64,000 bases of DNA from Arachis hypogaea (taxonomy: Eukaryota > Streptophyta > Magnoliopsida > Fabales > Fabaceae), in the NCBI RefSeq assembly GCF_003086295.3, contig NC_092054.1:20370144-20434143 (forward strand). Reading direction: 5' to 3'. The position numbers and the translations under genes are program-made. The notes under the pieces were generated by a model. It was not told the DNA's origin and did no database searches. It was given only the letters and a program-made list of their open reading frames with translations. Numbering within the stretch: the first letter of the stretch is position 1; each line of letters opens with the position of its first letter. This document shows positions 1 to 10,625 of the stretch, one piece after another.

Positions 1-750
1 GTCAACTCTTATGTCTATCAACGTCACTCATCACATATACAACATTAGTATTTAGTACATTACATCGTCACACACTGGAAATTCCAATTTTATATACTAC
101 ACGAGTGTCAGACATGTAAAAATGTTTGTTACAATATATTTAAAATAGATCAAATTTTCAAAAATTATTTTTAATATGAAAATAAAAATAGTATTTTAAT
201 TGAATATTAACATTTAAAATATATTATAGTATTATAAAAATTATTTAACACGTCTCTTAAGTGTTAGTTAAGATGTTGACATGTGTTTAATATGTTTTTA
301 CGTGTTGATTTTTTACTTACAAAATTCACCTACCTGTAATTACATCAAATAATTTTATTTTAACAAAACAAATATTTTTTTCATATGAAAAAAAATCAGT
401 CTCAATTTTTTTCTAAAATAATTTTTTCTAAAAATTAATGAAATAATAAAATGAAAGTTTAAATATAAATTAAGATGATATAATTTATATATGATAAAAA
501 ATCATAAATTTAATGATAATTTATTTAATACTTTGTTATTTTATAAATTTCATCATTTAAAAAACTCATTTAAAATATAATATATTAATATAGTATTTTA
601 GATATGTTTCGTATAATTTTATATTTATTTAGTATAATATTGAGATAATTTTGTTATTATATTATATTATATCATTGGAATATAAATAGGTATTTTCATT
701 GTACATTTAAGAATAGAGTTTTTTAAATTTTGATATGGAAGTAGGGATCA
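1..750. other. AT-rich intergenic DNA
   Basis: The stretch is strongly AT-rich with frequent runs of A or T and no long reading frame on either strand. I see no recognisable gene, RNA or transposon end in it. Confidence 0.7.
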
Positions 751-811
751 TGTATAACAGGGTTATGGGGGTTCTGGGTGTATCACCGAGCTGTGATGGC
801 TGGTGAACTAA

Positions 812-857
812 AATCGGACGGACCGAATTGTGGTACTGAAATCGGACGATCCGATTT
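812..857. repeat. Subterminal palindromes, left end of MULE
   Basis: Two copies of an AAATCGGACGG-type motif and its complement CCGATTT lie within 46 bp. They correspond to the cluster near the other end of the element at 4486-4795 and may be transposase-binding sites (inference). Confidence 0.7.
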
Positions 858-1108
858 TATTAATCAGACGGAACGTTAATCAGTGGGTTCGATTTGCTTC
901 CTGCTGCGACGTGGCGAGCATGCACCTCAGTCCTGCGTTAGGTCCGTTCCAAGAAAGCGAGTGTATTAGCTTCCCAGCTGCTTTCACTTTCACTTTCACT
1001 CTCATCTCTCTCTCTTTGTTCCCCAACCCCATCATCTCTTTCCCTCTCTGTTTCCCAACCCCACCACCATTGTTGGACCACCGAAAACACAAAAAAAAAT
1101 TGGAAACA

Positions 1109-1186
1109 ATGCCGAAAAGAAGAAAGATCAAAGATGTGAATCAACCAGAGCTTCATATTATTAATTATCTTGGGTATCCTAGTTAT
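1109..1186 (+). CDS. Possible first exon of a second gene inside the MULE
   Basis: An ATG at 1109 opens 26 codons starting MPKRRKIKDVNQPELH and ending directly at GTAAGT, a good plant splice donor. It follows a pyrimidine-rich stretch (about 965-1065) like a plant leader and lies opposite in direction to the transposase. No matching second exon is visible downstream, where only AT-rich DNA and an (AT)n run follow. It may be a truncated captured exon or chance; I do not recognise the peptide. Confidence 0.25.
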
Positions 1187-1296
1187 GTAAGTTTATATTT
1201 TTTAATATTTTGATTTAGTAAATAAATAATAGTAATAATAAAAGTTTATTGTTTTTAATAGCAATATATATTATTATAGCACTAAGTAGAGATTAA

Positions 1297-1300
<4 letters not shown>

Positions 1301-1359
<59 letters not shown>
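1301..1359. repeat. (AT)n microsatellite
   Basis: Fifty-nine uninterrupted bases of alternating A and T, inside the MULE between the transposase gene and the left end. Confidence 0.97.
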
Positions 1360-1362
<3 letters not shown>

Positions 1363-1576
1363 AGTTACTGTTAGGTGTTAGACATAGAGATTGAAGTAGA
1401 GTTAATTAGTTAGTGTTTATCCTTTTAAAGCCTGTACAGTTGAATAGTTAATAATAATATGTGTGTATAGGTTTTTTTATTTGATTTGGGTTTAGATTCA
1501 TGATTATTATTGATTAATATGTTGTAAATGAAATGAATCAATGAATGAGATCTGTAGATAAATTTAAAATTTATTT

Positions 1577-4315
1577 TTATCTACTCCGGCTGTGACCCTC
1601 GGCACCGCATTGCTTGCATCTCCTAGGACCACGCAACATGCGAGTGTCCATCTCATTCAAGAAGCGGGTCATCTTAGGCCGACCTTTGGCTACCCGTCTG
1701 AGGAACGGATTGCCAACGAATCGAGGTCCATGATAAGCAGGCCACGTTGTAGGATTTCCCAATGGTCTAAACTTAGCCCTGTATACTCTTTGAACTTGGT
1801 CCATCTTGTATACCTCATGAATGTACACTTGCCAATCCAATCGCTGATTTGCGCAGCAAGCTAGAACATGTCGACACGGAATTCGGTCAACCTGGAATTC
1901 ATCACAGTCGCACCGTTGTTGGCGTAGGTCAACGGCATACTCAACCCCACTAGGCATCTCGCGTACTTCAAAGACTTCATGTTCTCTATCAAAACAGCTC
2001 ACCTGTATGTTTTTCGATGCTCGCTGGTTTGCATGCAGCTTGGAGGTCACCATCTCAGAGAACACATGTCCAGCATTAATTCGAGCCTCAGTCTCGGCTC
2101 TTTTCCTAGTGAACAACTCATTCAGTCTGTAAAATGTAGCCTTAACAAGCGCGGTGACTGGGAGATTGCGTGCACCCTTCAGAACGGAGTTGATGCACTC
2201 CACAAGATTGGTGGTCATATGTCCCCATCTGTATCCACCATCGAATGCCAAAGCATACTTCTCACGTAGGATGCGGTCAAGCCAGTTGGTGTAGGCCTAA
2301 CCCCATTCTTTTAATCGTTCGTAGCGCATCTGGTACTCCCGTATCGTCCTCGAATATCCTACGATAAGAAACAATCACCAATGAACTAGTATTCTATCGA
2401 GCCGTATTTACTTAGTAAACAGTGGAGTTGACATTGTATTTAAACTTACCGATATTGACGATGAGCTTCTGCAAGTAAGGTGCCTTGAACTTCCTCAAGA
2501 AGTTCGACTCAATATGCCGGATACAGAACATATGGAAAGCTCTAGGAGGAGACCAAGTCCCATTACTCCGCTCATTAGCTGACCTGATAGAATCGTGTCG
2601 ATCAGAGATAAGACCGACACCATCACGTGTCACCACATGTTGACGCAGGTTACTTAGAAAAAAGTACTATGCATCAGAAGTCTCCCCCTCTACTATGGCA
2701 AATGCAATAGGCACGATGTTGTTATTACCATCTTGTGAGACTACAACCAACACAACCCTTGTATTTACCATACAAATGTGTCCCGTCCACCTGCACTACT
2801 GGCTTGCAATGTCTGAAGGCCCTAATACAAGGGTATTAACTCCAGCAGACTCTATGTAGTACACGGATATCAGGAACCAAGTCATCCCCCTGGTACGTAG
2901 GCATCATTTCAAAGTGAACCACTGCTGGCGGCTCCTTGTGACACATGGCCTCAAACCATATGGGCGAAGCTTCATACGATGCCTCCCAACCTCCGAAAAT
3001 TGACTCAACCGCCTTCTGCTTTGCTAACCAAGCTTTTCGATAGCTAATGGTGTAGTTAAACTTCGACTGGACTTCCGCAATGACTGATTTCACCTTCAAA
3101 GATGGGTCAACCTCTACCAACGGCTTAATTGCTTCTACAACTGTCTTGGAATCCAGCTTCGAATGGTCTTGAGAAATTGTCGACCTGGTACAAGTGTGAG
3201 TACCATTGTACCTCCTTATCTCCCAGCAGTACTTCTTCTGCATTTTCGTAACCCTGATAAGCCAATCACAACCTTTCCCATATTGTGTATATTTAGAATA
3301 GAATGTCGTCGGTTCCGACTCATAAATCCGATAGTCTACACCTCTATGGATGGTATAGTCTTTCATTGCCTTGATTACTTCCTCCCTTGAACTGAATTTC
3401 ATCCCCACCGTAAATTCACCGTCGGCCACAACAGGAAGCTCTGCCACAATCACACCGCAAGATATATATATTTTCATAAATAATCATTATATATATATAT
3501 ATATTAACAATTAAAATTTCTCTATACATTATACGTAATAAATCAGTTTTTATGTATATAGTAATAAGTCATTTATCATATAAACAATTGATAAATACAC
3601 TTTACCATGTATCATTATAATAGTCTTTACATTCACTATTCTATCTACATAGGAACTAGTAAATATAATTCACAATAAAGAACTATTAATTAATAAAGTA
3701 ATCAAATGGTATGGTCACACGACATACCTGCATTCATATATTGCGGAAACTCCGGTGCATTCATCGCTTCCAAGTCCAACAACCGCATGAAAGAAGGCTC
3801 CTGAAACGACACCGAGTTTGCTAGTGAATTAGCAATCTCCGCCACATCTGCGTTCATGGTGCCATCAGCTCCATCTTCATCTTCACCTAGACCAACGATC
3901 TCATAGTTACTCTCAAAATCCTTCTCGCTATCACTATCATAATCTTCCAACTCAATATTTCGGTCCGCTTCAGATTGTTCGAACTCAATATACAACTCGA
4001 TGCACGATATTCGGTGGCGATTCTCAATATACATTGAAAATATTTCTTGCATACTCTCTTCATCTGTCACGTATTTGGTCTGAAATGAACGAACCCACCA
4101 AACACAGGCAAAGGATACCTGTACAAAATACACGATATTCTTCTAGATCTTTCTGAATGTATCTTCTCACAAATCATACCTTTCAATTCATCCAATGACA
4201 ACGTGAATGGAATAACAACATCTAATGGATTTTCACATACAAATTGAAATCCCTCATATGTTTCTAATAAAATCTGTCCATAACAATAAATTTTTAATAC
4301 AACTCTATCATCCAT
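1577..4315 (-). pseudogene. MuDR-type MULE transposase, broken
   Basis: Read on the minus strand from 4315. The N-terminal part (4315-3702) begins MDDRVVLKIYCYG and continues into an acidic region, with a frame change between 4133 and 4067. A likely intron follows (donor near 3710, acceptor near 3450). 3477-2836 encodes the MuDR DNA-binding region (FTVGMKFSSREEVIKAMKDY, then CDWLIRV and HTCTR). The catalytic region includes VVQVDGTHLYG near 2790, holding the first Asp of the DDE triad, followed by frameshifts and stops. 2636-2412 continues the transposase (GLISDRHDSI, FCIRHIESNF) up to a second apparent intron (about 2450-2362). 2251-1577 carries the SWIM zinc finger ([15 protein letters not shown]) and a C-terminal knuckle (CKQCGAEGH). 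The domain order is complete, so this was a full-length gene; frameshifts make it non-functional. Confidence 0.85.
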
Positions 4316-4485
4316 AATACTATACTACTTTAAACACTCAGTCTCAATAAAATCTACTCTACAGAAATAAAGAAGGATGAAAGAAGAGGAAGAACATCAC
4401 CTAAATCCAGAGACTCACGGACTGAAGAAGAAGAAGAAATGAGGGTTCTGGGTACAATCTTGGTTTATGTACGCATGACTCACTA

Positions 4486-4795
4486 AATCGGACGGTCTGA
4501 CCGGGTGCTCAACATTCACAATTTTCCACGCATCAAAAATCACTGCCTCCGATTACATTGCATCTGATTTACCCAGCAACAAATCGGTGGATCCGATTAA
4601 GGTGCCACCGGATTAAATAATTTTTTTCAGCCACGAATCCCTGGGACCGATTTGTGTTCCATTGGATTCAAATAATTTCAGCCAACAACAAATCGGTCCA
4701 TCCGATTACATGCAATGCACACCCACCCACAAGCAAATCGGACCGTCCAATTTGTTTTCCTTTCCTCAACAGTAAATCGGACGGTCCGATTTCAT
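4486..4795. repeat. Subterminal palindromes, right end of MULE
   Basis: At least six copies or half-copies of AAATCGG..CCGATT-type motifs occur in about 310 bp (near 4486, 4580, 4640, 4690, 4735 and 4775). The last, AAATCGGACGGTCCGATTT, is a perfect palindrome apart from its centre. They sit upstream of the transposase start, where they could also overlap its promoter. Confidence 0.8.
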
Positions 4796-4872
4796 CCCCC
4801 ACCAAACTCTAACATTACGCCTTCACAGCCTTGTAAATCACCCACAATCTCCATAACGCCGGGTTACTCACA

Positions 4873-5785
4873 ATTGGAAATCATATCGAAAAAAAATAGC
4901 CTCAAGAATACGCATCCGATCAATATGTTTATTGTCGAGTTATTATAATATATTTTAATATGGTATAAGAGATATCATATCCTCCTTAAACTTTGTATCT
5001 TCTCCACATCTCATGCTCTTTGTTGAGAGCAAATTTTATACATAAGTCGATGAATTTATCCATTATTATTGTTGTAGTTTATCATTATCTTTTATTTCAA
5101 TAATAATACTAATACCACCACAATCATTGTGCTCCTCATTCTCTCCCAAGTATAGAGAAACAAACAACATCTAAATTAGAAGCCAGATTCCGTGTCTATT
5201 GTCTCTCAAAGTTGAGTGAAGGACAAAGTTTTTTTTTTTCACCTTCGCACCTTTCTGCAATGATTTCATTGTCAAATTTTAATTTTAATTTATATTTATA
5301 TTTATCGAATTTGATATTAAATTAATTTCATCATTATGATTCGTGTATCTATAATCCATAAATCATACTCTTTATTGTACATTTAGCAGTATCTAAATAT
5401 CAAGTTTATTCTTGAGTTATTATGATAAATCCTAATAAAGTTAATACAAAATTAAAAATAAAAAAATAAAAATAAAACCAAAATGCTCTTTTAATAACTA
5501 CATTCTTCGACTAGTTCAACTTAACAATTTATAATTCTTCTGAGCTAAATTTATAATTCTTTTACGAAAATCCTACATATTTGTGTGGAAGAATAGTAAG
5601 AAATAAATAATGTATACGGTAAGAGAAAGTATAGAAGAACAATATCCATACTTAATGTTAATAACATAAATAATAGGATAAAAAATTAATTTTAAATTAA
5701 TTTTAAAATAAAAAATTTATTAAAAAAAGTACTACCCCAATTGACCTTAATTTCATTCTAAAAAACCTTCTTTTTCTCTCTCTAG
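4873..5785. other. AT-rich intergenic DNA
   Basis: No long reading frame, no paired repeat and no transposon end was recognised. There are poly-A and poly-T runs throughout. Confidence 0.6.
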
Positions 5786-6305
5786 CCGCACCCTTTCCTA
5801 TCTCTCACTAGCCGTATGTTTACCTTCGCACCCAACTGCCGTGTAACACCGGCACCGCTACTTTATGTCGTCGGTCACCGTCCCGCAGCGTCCTCCGTCG
5901 CGCTGTATGGATTTCTCTTTGCGCGCACCCCACCCTCGTCGCGCCATCACAGCTTCTTCTCCCGCGCGCTGCAGCAACCACCGACCACGCAAGCAAAGCC
6001 GCATTCGTCCTCTTCTCCCATGCGTCGCGCCACGCTTTCCGGATGAAGACGCTGGTCCTCTTCTTCCATGCGTTCAGCTGCATTTGTGCTCTCCGGAAGC
6101 AATGCCACCGCCGACCACCGTCCAACAGCGCGACATCGTCCTTTCGCGCCACAATCACCATTGCAAACCGCTGCCATCACGGCTTCCTTCCCATCGCAGC
6201 AACCACCGACGTCGCAGCAACTTCTGCCTAGACGTGTACCTTGGCCGATCAACCGCATCTCCTCCTCCCCCCTCCCCAACGACTTGGTTTTTTTCTTCCT
6301 ATCCT
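5786..6305 (+). other. GC-rich island with an unassigned 151-codon ORF
   Basis: Base composition changes sharply to GC-rich between about 5800 and 6260, then returns to T-rich DNA. Several frames stay open because of the composition; the longest on the plus strand (5865-6320) gives a peptide rich in Arg, Pro, Ser and His with no motif I recognise. Similar C-rich islands occur at 12540-12860 and 23090-23660. It could be a captured gene fragment inside an unrecognised transposon or the leader of a lost gene. I do not call it a gene. Confidence 0.35.
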
Positions 6306-6730
6306 AGGGGTTTAGTTTAACATTTTTATTTTTTATTATGGGTTTTTTTTTTTTGAGTTAGTTGGATGTTTTTAATCATTATTTGTTTGAAAATTAAACT
6401 CTTATAGAGTTGGATTTTTTTTTAGGTAATTAGATGTTTTTTGGTGGATGTTTCTTTTGTTGCTTCTTCAGATGGCAGTGGCGGTGAGGTGCGTTGGTGA
6501 TGGCACGACAGAAAAGAGAAAGTGAAGCAGCTATGATAAAAGGAAGAGAAAATAGAAGGTGAGAGGCTAGGATTATGGTGGGTAAATGGAGTGGGTTATT
6601 TTTTGTTTAGTGAATCTAAAATGTAACCCGTTGTTTATGTTTTTTGCACCCCTGTTGTGTTCTTAGTGGAATTCATCATGTAAATAGTAGTTATGTAAAT
6701 AGTATGTTCCGAATCCTATAAAAAACTAAC
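6306..6730. other. Intergenic DNA
   Basis: T-rich DNA followed by a purine-rich patch around 6470-6560. I see no gene or repeat structure. Confidence 0.5.
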
Positions 6731-6925
6731 GGGGAGTGCTAGGTAAACAATGACTTTTTTGAACAACATGAACAACTACCAATCAAATAAAAACACACTA
6801 CACTTCTAAATTACCCACCTAAATCTTAATATTAAAATAACAATCCGTACACCTAGTAAAATGAACATTCGATATATCTATTGTTCACATTATTTAGTAT
6901 TTTCATTGTCTACCTATATTTTTCC
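6731..6925. mobile_element. MITE, about 195 bp
   Basis: The left end GGGGAGTGCTAGGTAAACAATGA pairs with the reverse complement of the right end; the inner TAGGTA(A/G)ACAATGA matches 13 of 14. The outer sequence GGAGTGCTAGG also resembles one end of the MITE at 9885-10052, so they belong to related families. No convincing target duplication is visible. It contains no coding capacity and would depend on a transposase elsewhere. Confidence 0.65.
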
Positions 6926-7190
6926 AAAATTTTAATATCTAACTTAATTAAACATGCCTAATAATTAACATGAGGTGCCCTGGGAGTATGGGTCTCCATA
7001 CAAGAGAGATCGTGAAAAATCACATTGGACGTTATTCTAAGTTTGACACTTTACTTGTAATGTTACTTAGAATAATTTGTAATATTAAGTAATCGTTTGT
7101 AGATTATTTCACGCAGATCACATAAACTTTTGAAATTTACTTCTTTACACGATGAATGCAAACTTGTACATAGAGAGATCTTGAGGTAAA

Positions 7191-7381
7191 ATTGCTGGGT
7201 GAATTATAGGAACTTGTTGACAAAGTAGTGTTTTTAAAATTTATTGGTTATGCAAATTTATATATTCTCTCTTATATGCTTTGTTTTCCGTGAAATTGAT
7301 GGGTGAATTATTATAGGAACTAGTAGACAAAGTAGTGTTTTCAAAATTTGTTAGTTATGAAAATTTATATATTCTCTCTTA
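7191..7381. repeat. Tandem duplication, two copies of about 85-88 bp
   Basis: 7191-7275 and 7294-7381 share a start of the form ATTG(C/A)TGGGTGAATTA, then TAGGAACT(T/A)GT, ACAAAGTAGTGTTTT and TTTATATATTCTCTCTTA, with scattered mismatches. No function is suggested. Confidence 0.8.
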
Positions 7382-8980
7382 TGTTTTAGTTTCAGTTCAC
7401 CCAAAGTTTATCTATATCATACGTTTGATAACAGATATACTGAAATCAAGGAACGGCAATTCTACTTAAAAAAAACATTTAAGGAATCATGATTATTACA
7501 CATTTTGAAAATTATATATCAAGATAATATAATTAAATAAATTAATGAAATATTTGACTAGTCCAATAATTGGCTATATCTTTCAATTGGATGGTCTTGA
7601 ACTAAAAAAGTTACATCTTTCAATTATCAATAATAAAACGCATAAAAATTATTTTATATAAAATTAATAGTTAAAAATTATTAAATAATAATTTAATTAA
7701 ATATATTAAATTATTTAATAATTTTTAATTAATAATTTTATATAAAAATAATATTATCTATATTTTAAAATTTGAGTTGATTCCTTTAATTTTGATGGTT
7801 TAGATCGTAGTATTAATTATTTGTCTATGATAAAAATATCTTAATTTAGGTTTAATTAGGTTAAACTTAGAAGAAGTTTTAATTTATACTTAACTGAAAT
7901 TTGTTTTAGTTTTATGAATTCATTCTAGACGTTGAATTTTGTTTTGTTTTAAATTTATACCTGAATGCAAATTTAAAAGATATCATACTAAAGAAAAAAT
8001 ATCTAATTAGTGAAGTAAAATTAGTATCACAGGTTAAGTAACAGTATTTCAAATAGAAGGAAAGAAAAACAGAAAGAGTGAATGAGAGAAGAAAAAGAAG
8101 AAGAGGATAAGGGACAACGGAGGGAGAGGGATCTTCTTCCCTTTTTCGGCAGCGATTTCAAAGAACAGGAACAATAACAGCGATGATTTCAGCAATAATG
8201 GAAGTAGAGGTGGAGAAACAGATCTCAGATCTCCCATTCTTTTTCTTTTCGGGAAACGTTCTCTCTCTCTCTCCCCCTCCTTGTCTTCCTTGCATTCTCT
8301 CTCTTTTTTTAGTCTCTCTTTCTAGTAACCTAACCAAAGGCAGATTCCCTCACCACTATTGTTCAACTCTCCATTTTTTCTCCTTCTTCTTTCTTCTTCT
8401 TTCTTCTTCTCTCCTCTCATTCCATCTCTTTTGTCTCTCTGTCTTAATTTCTTCTTTCTTTCTTTTAAAAAATATGAATATTATGTTGTTGTTGTTATTG
8501 AATTTAAAATATTAAGTTACAATCGATGATGTTTTTGTTGTTATTCTTGAATTTGAATATCGTATTGTTGTTAGTGATAGATGAAATGGATAGTTGTTTG
8601 AATTTAAATACTGTATGTATTATTGTTGTTGAATATTGTGTTCTTGAATTTGAATGCTAGTGTTTGATGAGAGTAAAAAAGGGGGGGGGGTGATGGTTGT
8701 AAAAGTGATGATAGTAGATGACGGGATTCGAGTCAAAATATAAATAAAGACATTTTTGTCTAAAAAAATTTAAAATGATGATTTTAATTCGAAGAAATGT
8801 AACGTTGAGGACCATTTTGAATAAAAGAAATATTAATAACGAATTTGATTTTGACCATGAACTTTAGCGACCAAAACAGTACCTATCCCTAAACATTACC
8901 TAGTATTCATAAAAGGTATTAACAACATATTGTTTGGACATGGATGGCATTTGAAAAATATATATGTAAGCATAATTACA
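7382..8980. other. Intergenic DNA with a polypurine/polypyrimidine patch
   Basis: Mostly AT-rich. From 8050 to 8130 the plus strand is almost all purine, and from 8255 to 8460 almost all pyrimidine (TTCTTC and TCTC runs). These compositions keep reading frames open on both strands but show no protein motif. The patch resembles a plant 5' leader, but I see no TATA box or gene attached to it. Confidence 0.5.
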
Positions 8981-9542
8981 GGGCAAAGTATTAAATTAGT
9001 CCCTTACATTTAGGCATAATTCTGTTTTGTTTTTTAATGTTTAAAGTGTCCTATTTGAATAAAAAAAATTTCATTTAGTTTTAATTTAGTCCCACCGTGA
9101 GGTCAAAATTAAATAATTAATGAAATATTCTACATGATAGCATTACAAGAACAAGGTTGATAATCTGGAGTATAAATACAAGTTCCAGAGGCACAAAATT
9201 AACTGTGGATACATCAATATATTTATTTATCATTCTCTTTACTTCTATAGAAAATATTTCATTTAAATTATAAAAAAATAATAAATAAATATATTGATAC
9301 ATCCACAGTTGATTTTGTATCTCTAGAACTTGTACTTATTATCCAAATTAGCAACCTTGTTCTCGTACTGCTGTTATGTAGGACATTTCGTTAATTGTTT
9401 AACTTTGACATCACAGTGGGACTACATTGAAATTAAATGAAACTTTTTTTTTTAATTCAAATAGGACACTTTAAACTTTAAACTTTAAAGACCAAAATAG
9501 AATTACGTACAAACATAGGGGACTAATTTAGTACTTTACCCC
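8981..9542. mobile_element. Foldback element, about 560 bp
   Basis: The left half starting GGGCAAAGTATTAAATTAGT is the inverted counterpart of the right half ending ACTAATTTAGTACTTTACCC; pairing continues inwards for more than 200 bp to a centre near 9250, around AATATATTTATTTAT on each side. The flanks ATAATTACA and ACAATTATA agree at 7 of 9 positions, a possible decayed 9-bp target duplication. It has no coding capacity and would form a long hairpin if transcribed. Confidence 0.78.
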
Positions 9543-9547
9543 ACAAT

Positions 9548-9792
9548 TATATTATCTATATACCAAAAATAATTTACTAAATTAGTTATTTATATAAAAT
9601 ATATATTAAATATAAAATATATATTAAAAATAATTAAATAAAATATATAAATAAATTAATCATATTAAATATATGCTAAACTTAACTGCTAAAATTAATA
9701 ATTAAAATAAAATATATATTAAAATATAAATACACAATAAAAATAATTAAACTACATATACTCATTTTAGTGACTAATTTTATAGTACAAAT
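9548..9792. mobile_element. Degenerate MITE, AT-rich
   Basis: The right side (TTTTAGTGACTAATTTTATAGTACAAATAAT) is the diverged inverse of the left side (ATTATCTATATACC.. ACTAAATTAGTTA). The ends resemble those of the better-preserved copy at 13205-13364. The interior holds repeated AAATATATATTAAA. The limits are approximate. Confidence 0.5.
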
Positions 9793-9884
9793 AATATTTT
9801 TTTAAATAAATACATTATAACTTTGATTTAGTATCTCGACATTGTTGTATCCAGCAATATGACATTTCATTAGCTCATTATAAA

Positions 9885-10052
9885 GGAAAAGTTTAGGGTC
9901 AACAATTTTTATATTTTGTGGCCAACACTTAACCATAAAAAAAAAAGTGAGTAATGTTTTATTGTTGGATGTAATTTCATACCATTAAAAAAACTATTAA
10001 TGACCAATTAATAATTACAAAACATAAAAATTGATAGCCCCTAGCACTCCTC
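9885..10052. mobile_element. MITE, 168 bp, with perfect 9-bp target duplication
   Basis: The left end GGAAAAGTTTAGGGTC pairs with the inverse of the right end, which reads GAGGAGTGCTAGGGGC on the other strand; the match is good inside, including ATCAATTTTTAT/AACAATTTTTAT. CATTATAAA flanks both sides exactly (9876-9884 and 10053-10061). A 9-bp duplication is typical of Mutator-superfamily insertion. It lies directly upstream of the small gene at 10185. Confidence 0.9.
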
Positions 10053-10066
10053 CATTATAAATACTG
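10053..10066 (+). promoter_or_regulatory. TATA box of the small gene, overlapping a MITE target duplication
   Basis: CATTATAAATACTG contains TATAAAT about 125 bp before the ATG at 10185 and is followed by a CT-rich leader (10125-10165), the usual plant arrangement. The first nine bases are the MITE's target duplication, so the original TATA box was the insertion site and now exists twice. Confidence 0.6.
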
Positions 10067-10184
10067 TTCTATCCCTCATTTCTGCTGTAAGCCTGTAACA
10101 AATTATATTATTCTCTCCGTAACACACCTCAATCTCTCTCTCCCTCTCTCTCTCTTTCTCTCTCACACACACACACATAGTCAC

Positions 10185-10625
10185 ATGGCCCAAGATAGCC
10201 ATCAAGAGCCACCATGCCAGCAGCAGCACATAACAACCAGCACCAGCACCGTGGCGACCATGTGGCCATGGCAGCAGCACCGTGGAAGGGTTCGGCTACT
10301 CCTGCGGCGGCGGAAGATGAAGACGGTAAAGCTGGGAGGAGAGGGAAAGAAGACGTCGGCGAAGAGAAGAATGTTCCGCGGGCTTGTGAGGATCTTGAGG
10401 AGGATGAAGGTGAGGTGGCTGAAACTGCAGTACCTTCGCATGTTGAAGAGACTGAAGGAACATTACCGAAGCATCTTGAAGGATCTGGTTGAAGCTGGTG
10501 CCTCCGTTGAAACCTTTCAGCAGAGGCTTTTCATGGAAACTAGTTTCGCTATTCCTATTGGTGTCTCTTTATCTACCTATCCTTCTCATTTTGGATCCGA
10601 TTGCCCAAGAACCATCTTCATGTAA
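10185..10625 (+). CDS. Small basic protein, 146 aa; the only candidate host gene
   Basis: The ATG at 10185 lies in a favourable context (CACATGGCC) after a TATA-like box and a CT-rich leader; the stop is TAA at 10623. Residues 1-35 are polar and Gln/Thr/Ser-rich. Residues 36-100 are very basic (LLLRRRKMK, KRRMFRGLVRILRRMKVRWLKLQYLRMLKRLKEHYRS in two runs) and likely form an amphipathic helix. The C-terminal part (VEAGASVETFQQ, then METSFAIPIGVS) looks conserved in style, like small plant proteins of unknown function. I do not recognise a named family and assign no role. Unlike everything else here it has no internal stop or frameshift, and its codons are not AT-skewed. The basic helix could bind nucleic acid or calmodulin (speculation). 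An internal Met at residue 26 is an alternative start. Confidence 0.65.
   Translation: MAQDSHQEPPCQQQHITTSTSTVATMWPWQQHRGRVRLLLRRRKMKTVKLGGEGKKTSAKRRMFRGLVRILRRMKVRWLKLQYLRMLKRLKEHYRSILKDLVEAGASVETFQQRLFMETSFAIPIGVSLSTYPSHFGSDCPRTIFM

Larger units (their letters stand above)
751..4872 (-). mobile_element. Mutator-like element (MULE), decayed, transposase on minus strand
   Basis: The element is defined by a MuDR-type transposase gene on the minus strand and by related sequence in inverted orientation at both sides. The left part (about 757-800: GGGTTATGGGGGTTCTGGG) resembles the reverse complement of about 4830-4872. Both sides then run into copies of a 19-bp near-palindrome, AAATCGGACGGTCCGATTT. 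The inverted ends are diverged and I could not find a clear 9-bp target duplication, so the outer limits are approximate (tens of bases). MULEs move by cut-and-paste using a DDE transposase; this copy cannot make one because its gene is broken. Confidence 0.72.

Noticed and set aside
5816..6320. Overlapping frames of 60-151 codons on both strands in the GC-rich island
   Set aside because: They stay open because of base composition. No motif, no consistent frame and no promoter signals were seen; only the island itself is listed.
8049..8515. Frames of 62 and 110 codons rich in Phe, Leu and Ser
   Set aside because: They are products of the TTC/TCT-rich patch; the peptides look like low-complexity translations, not a membrane protein.
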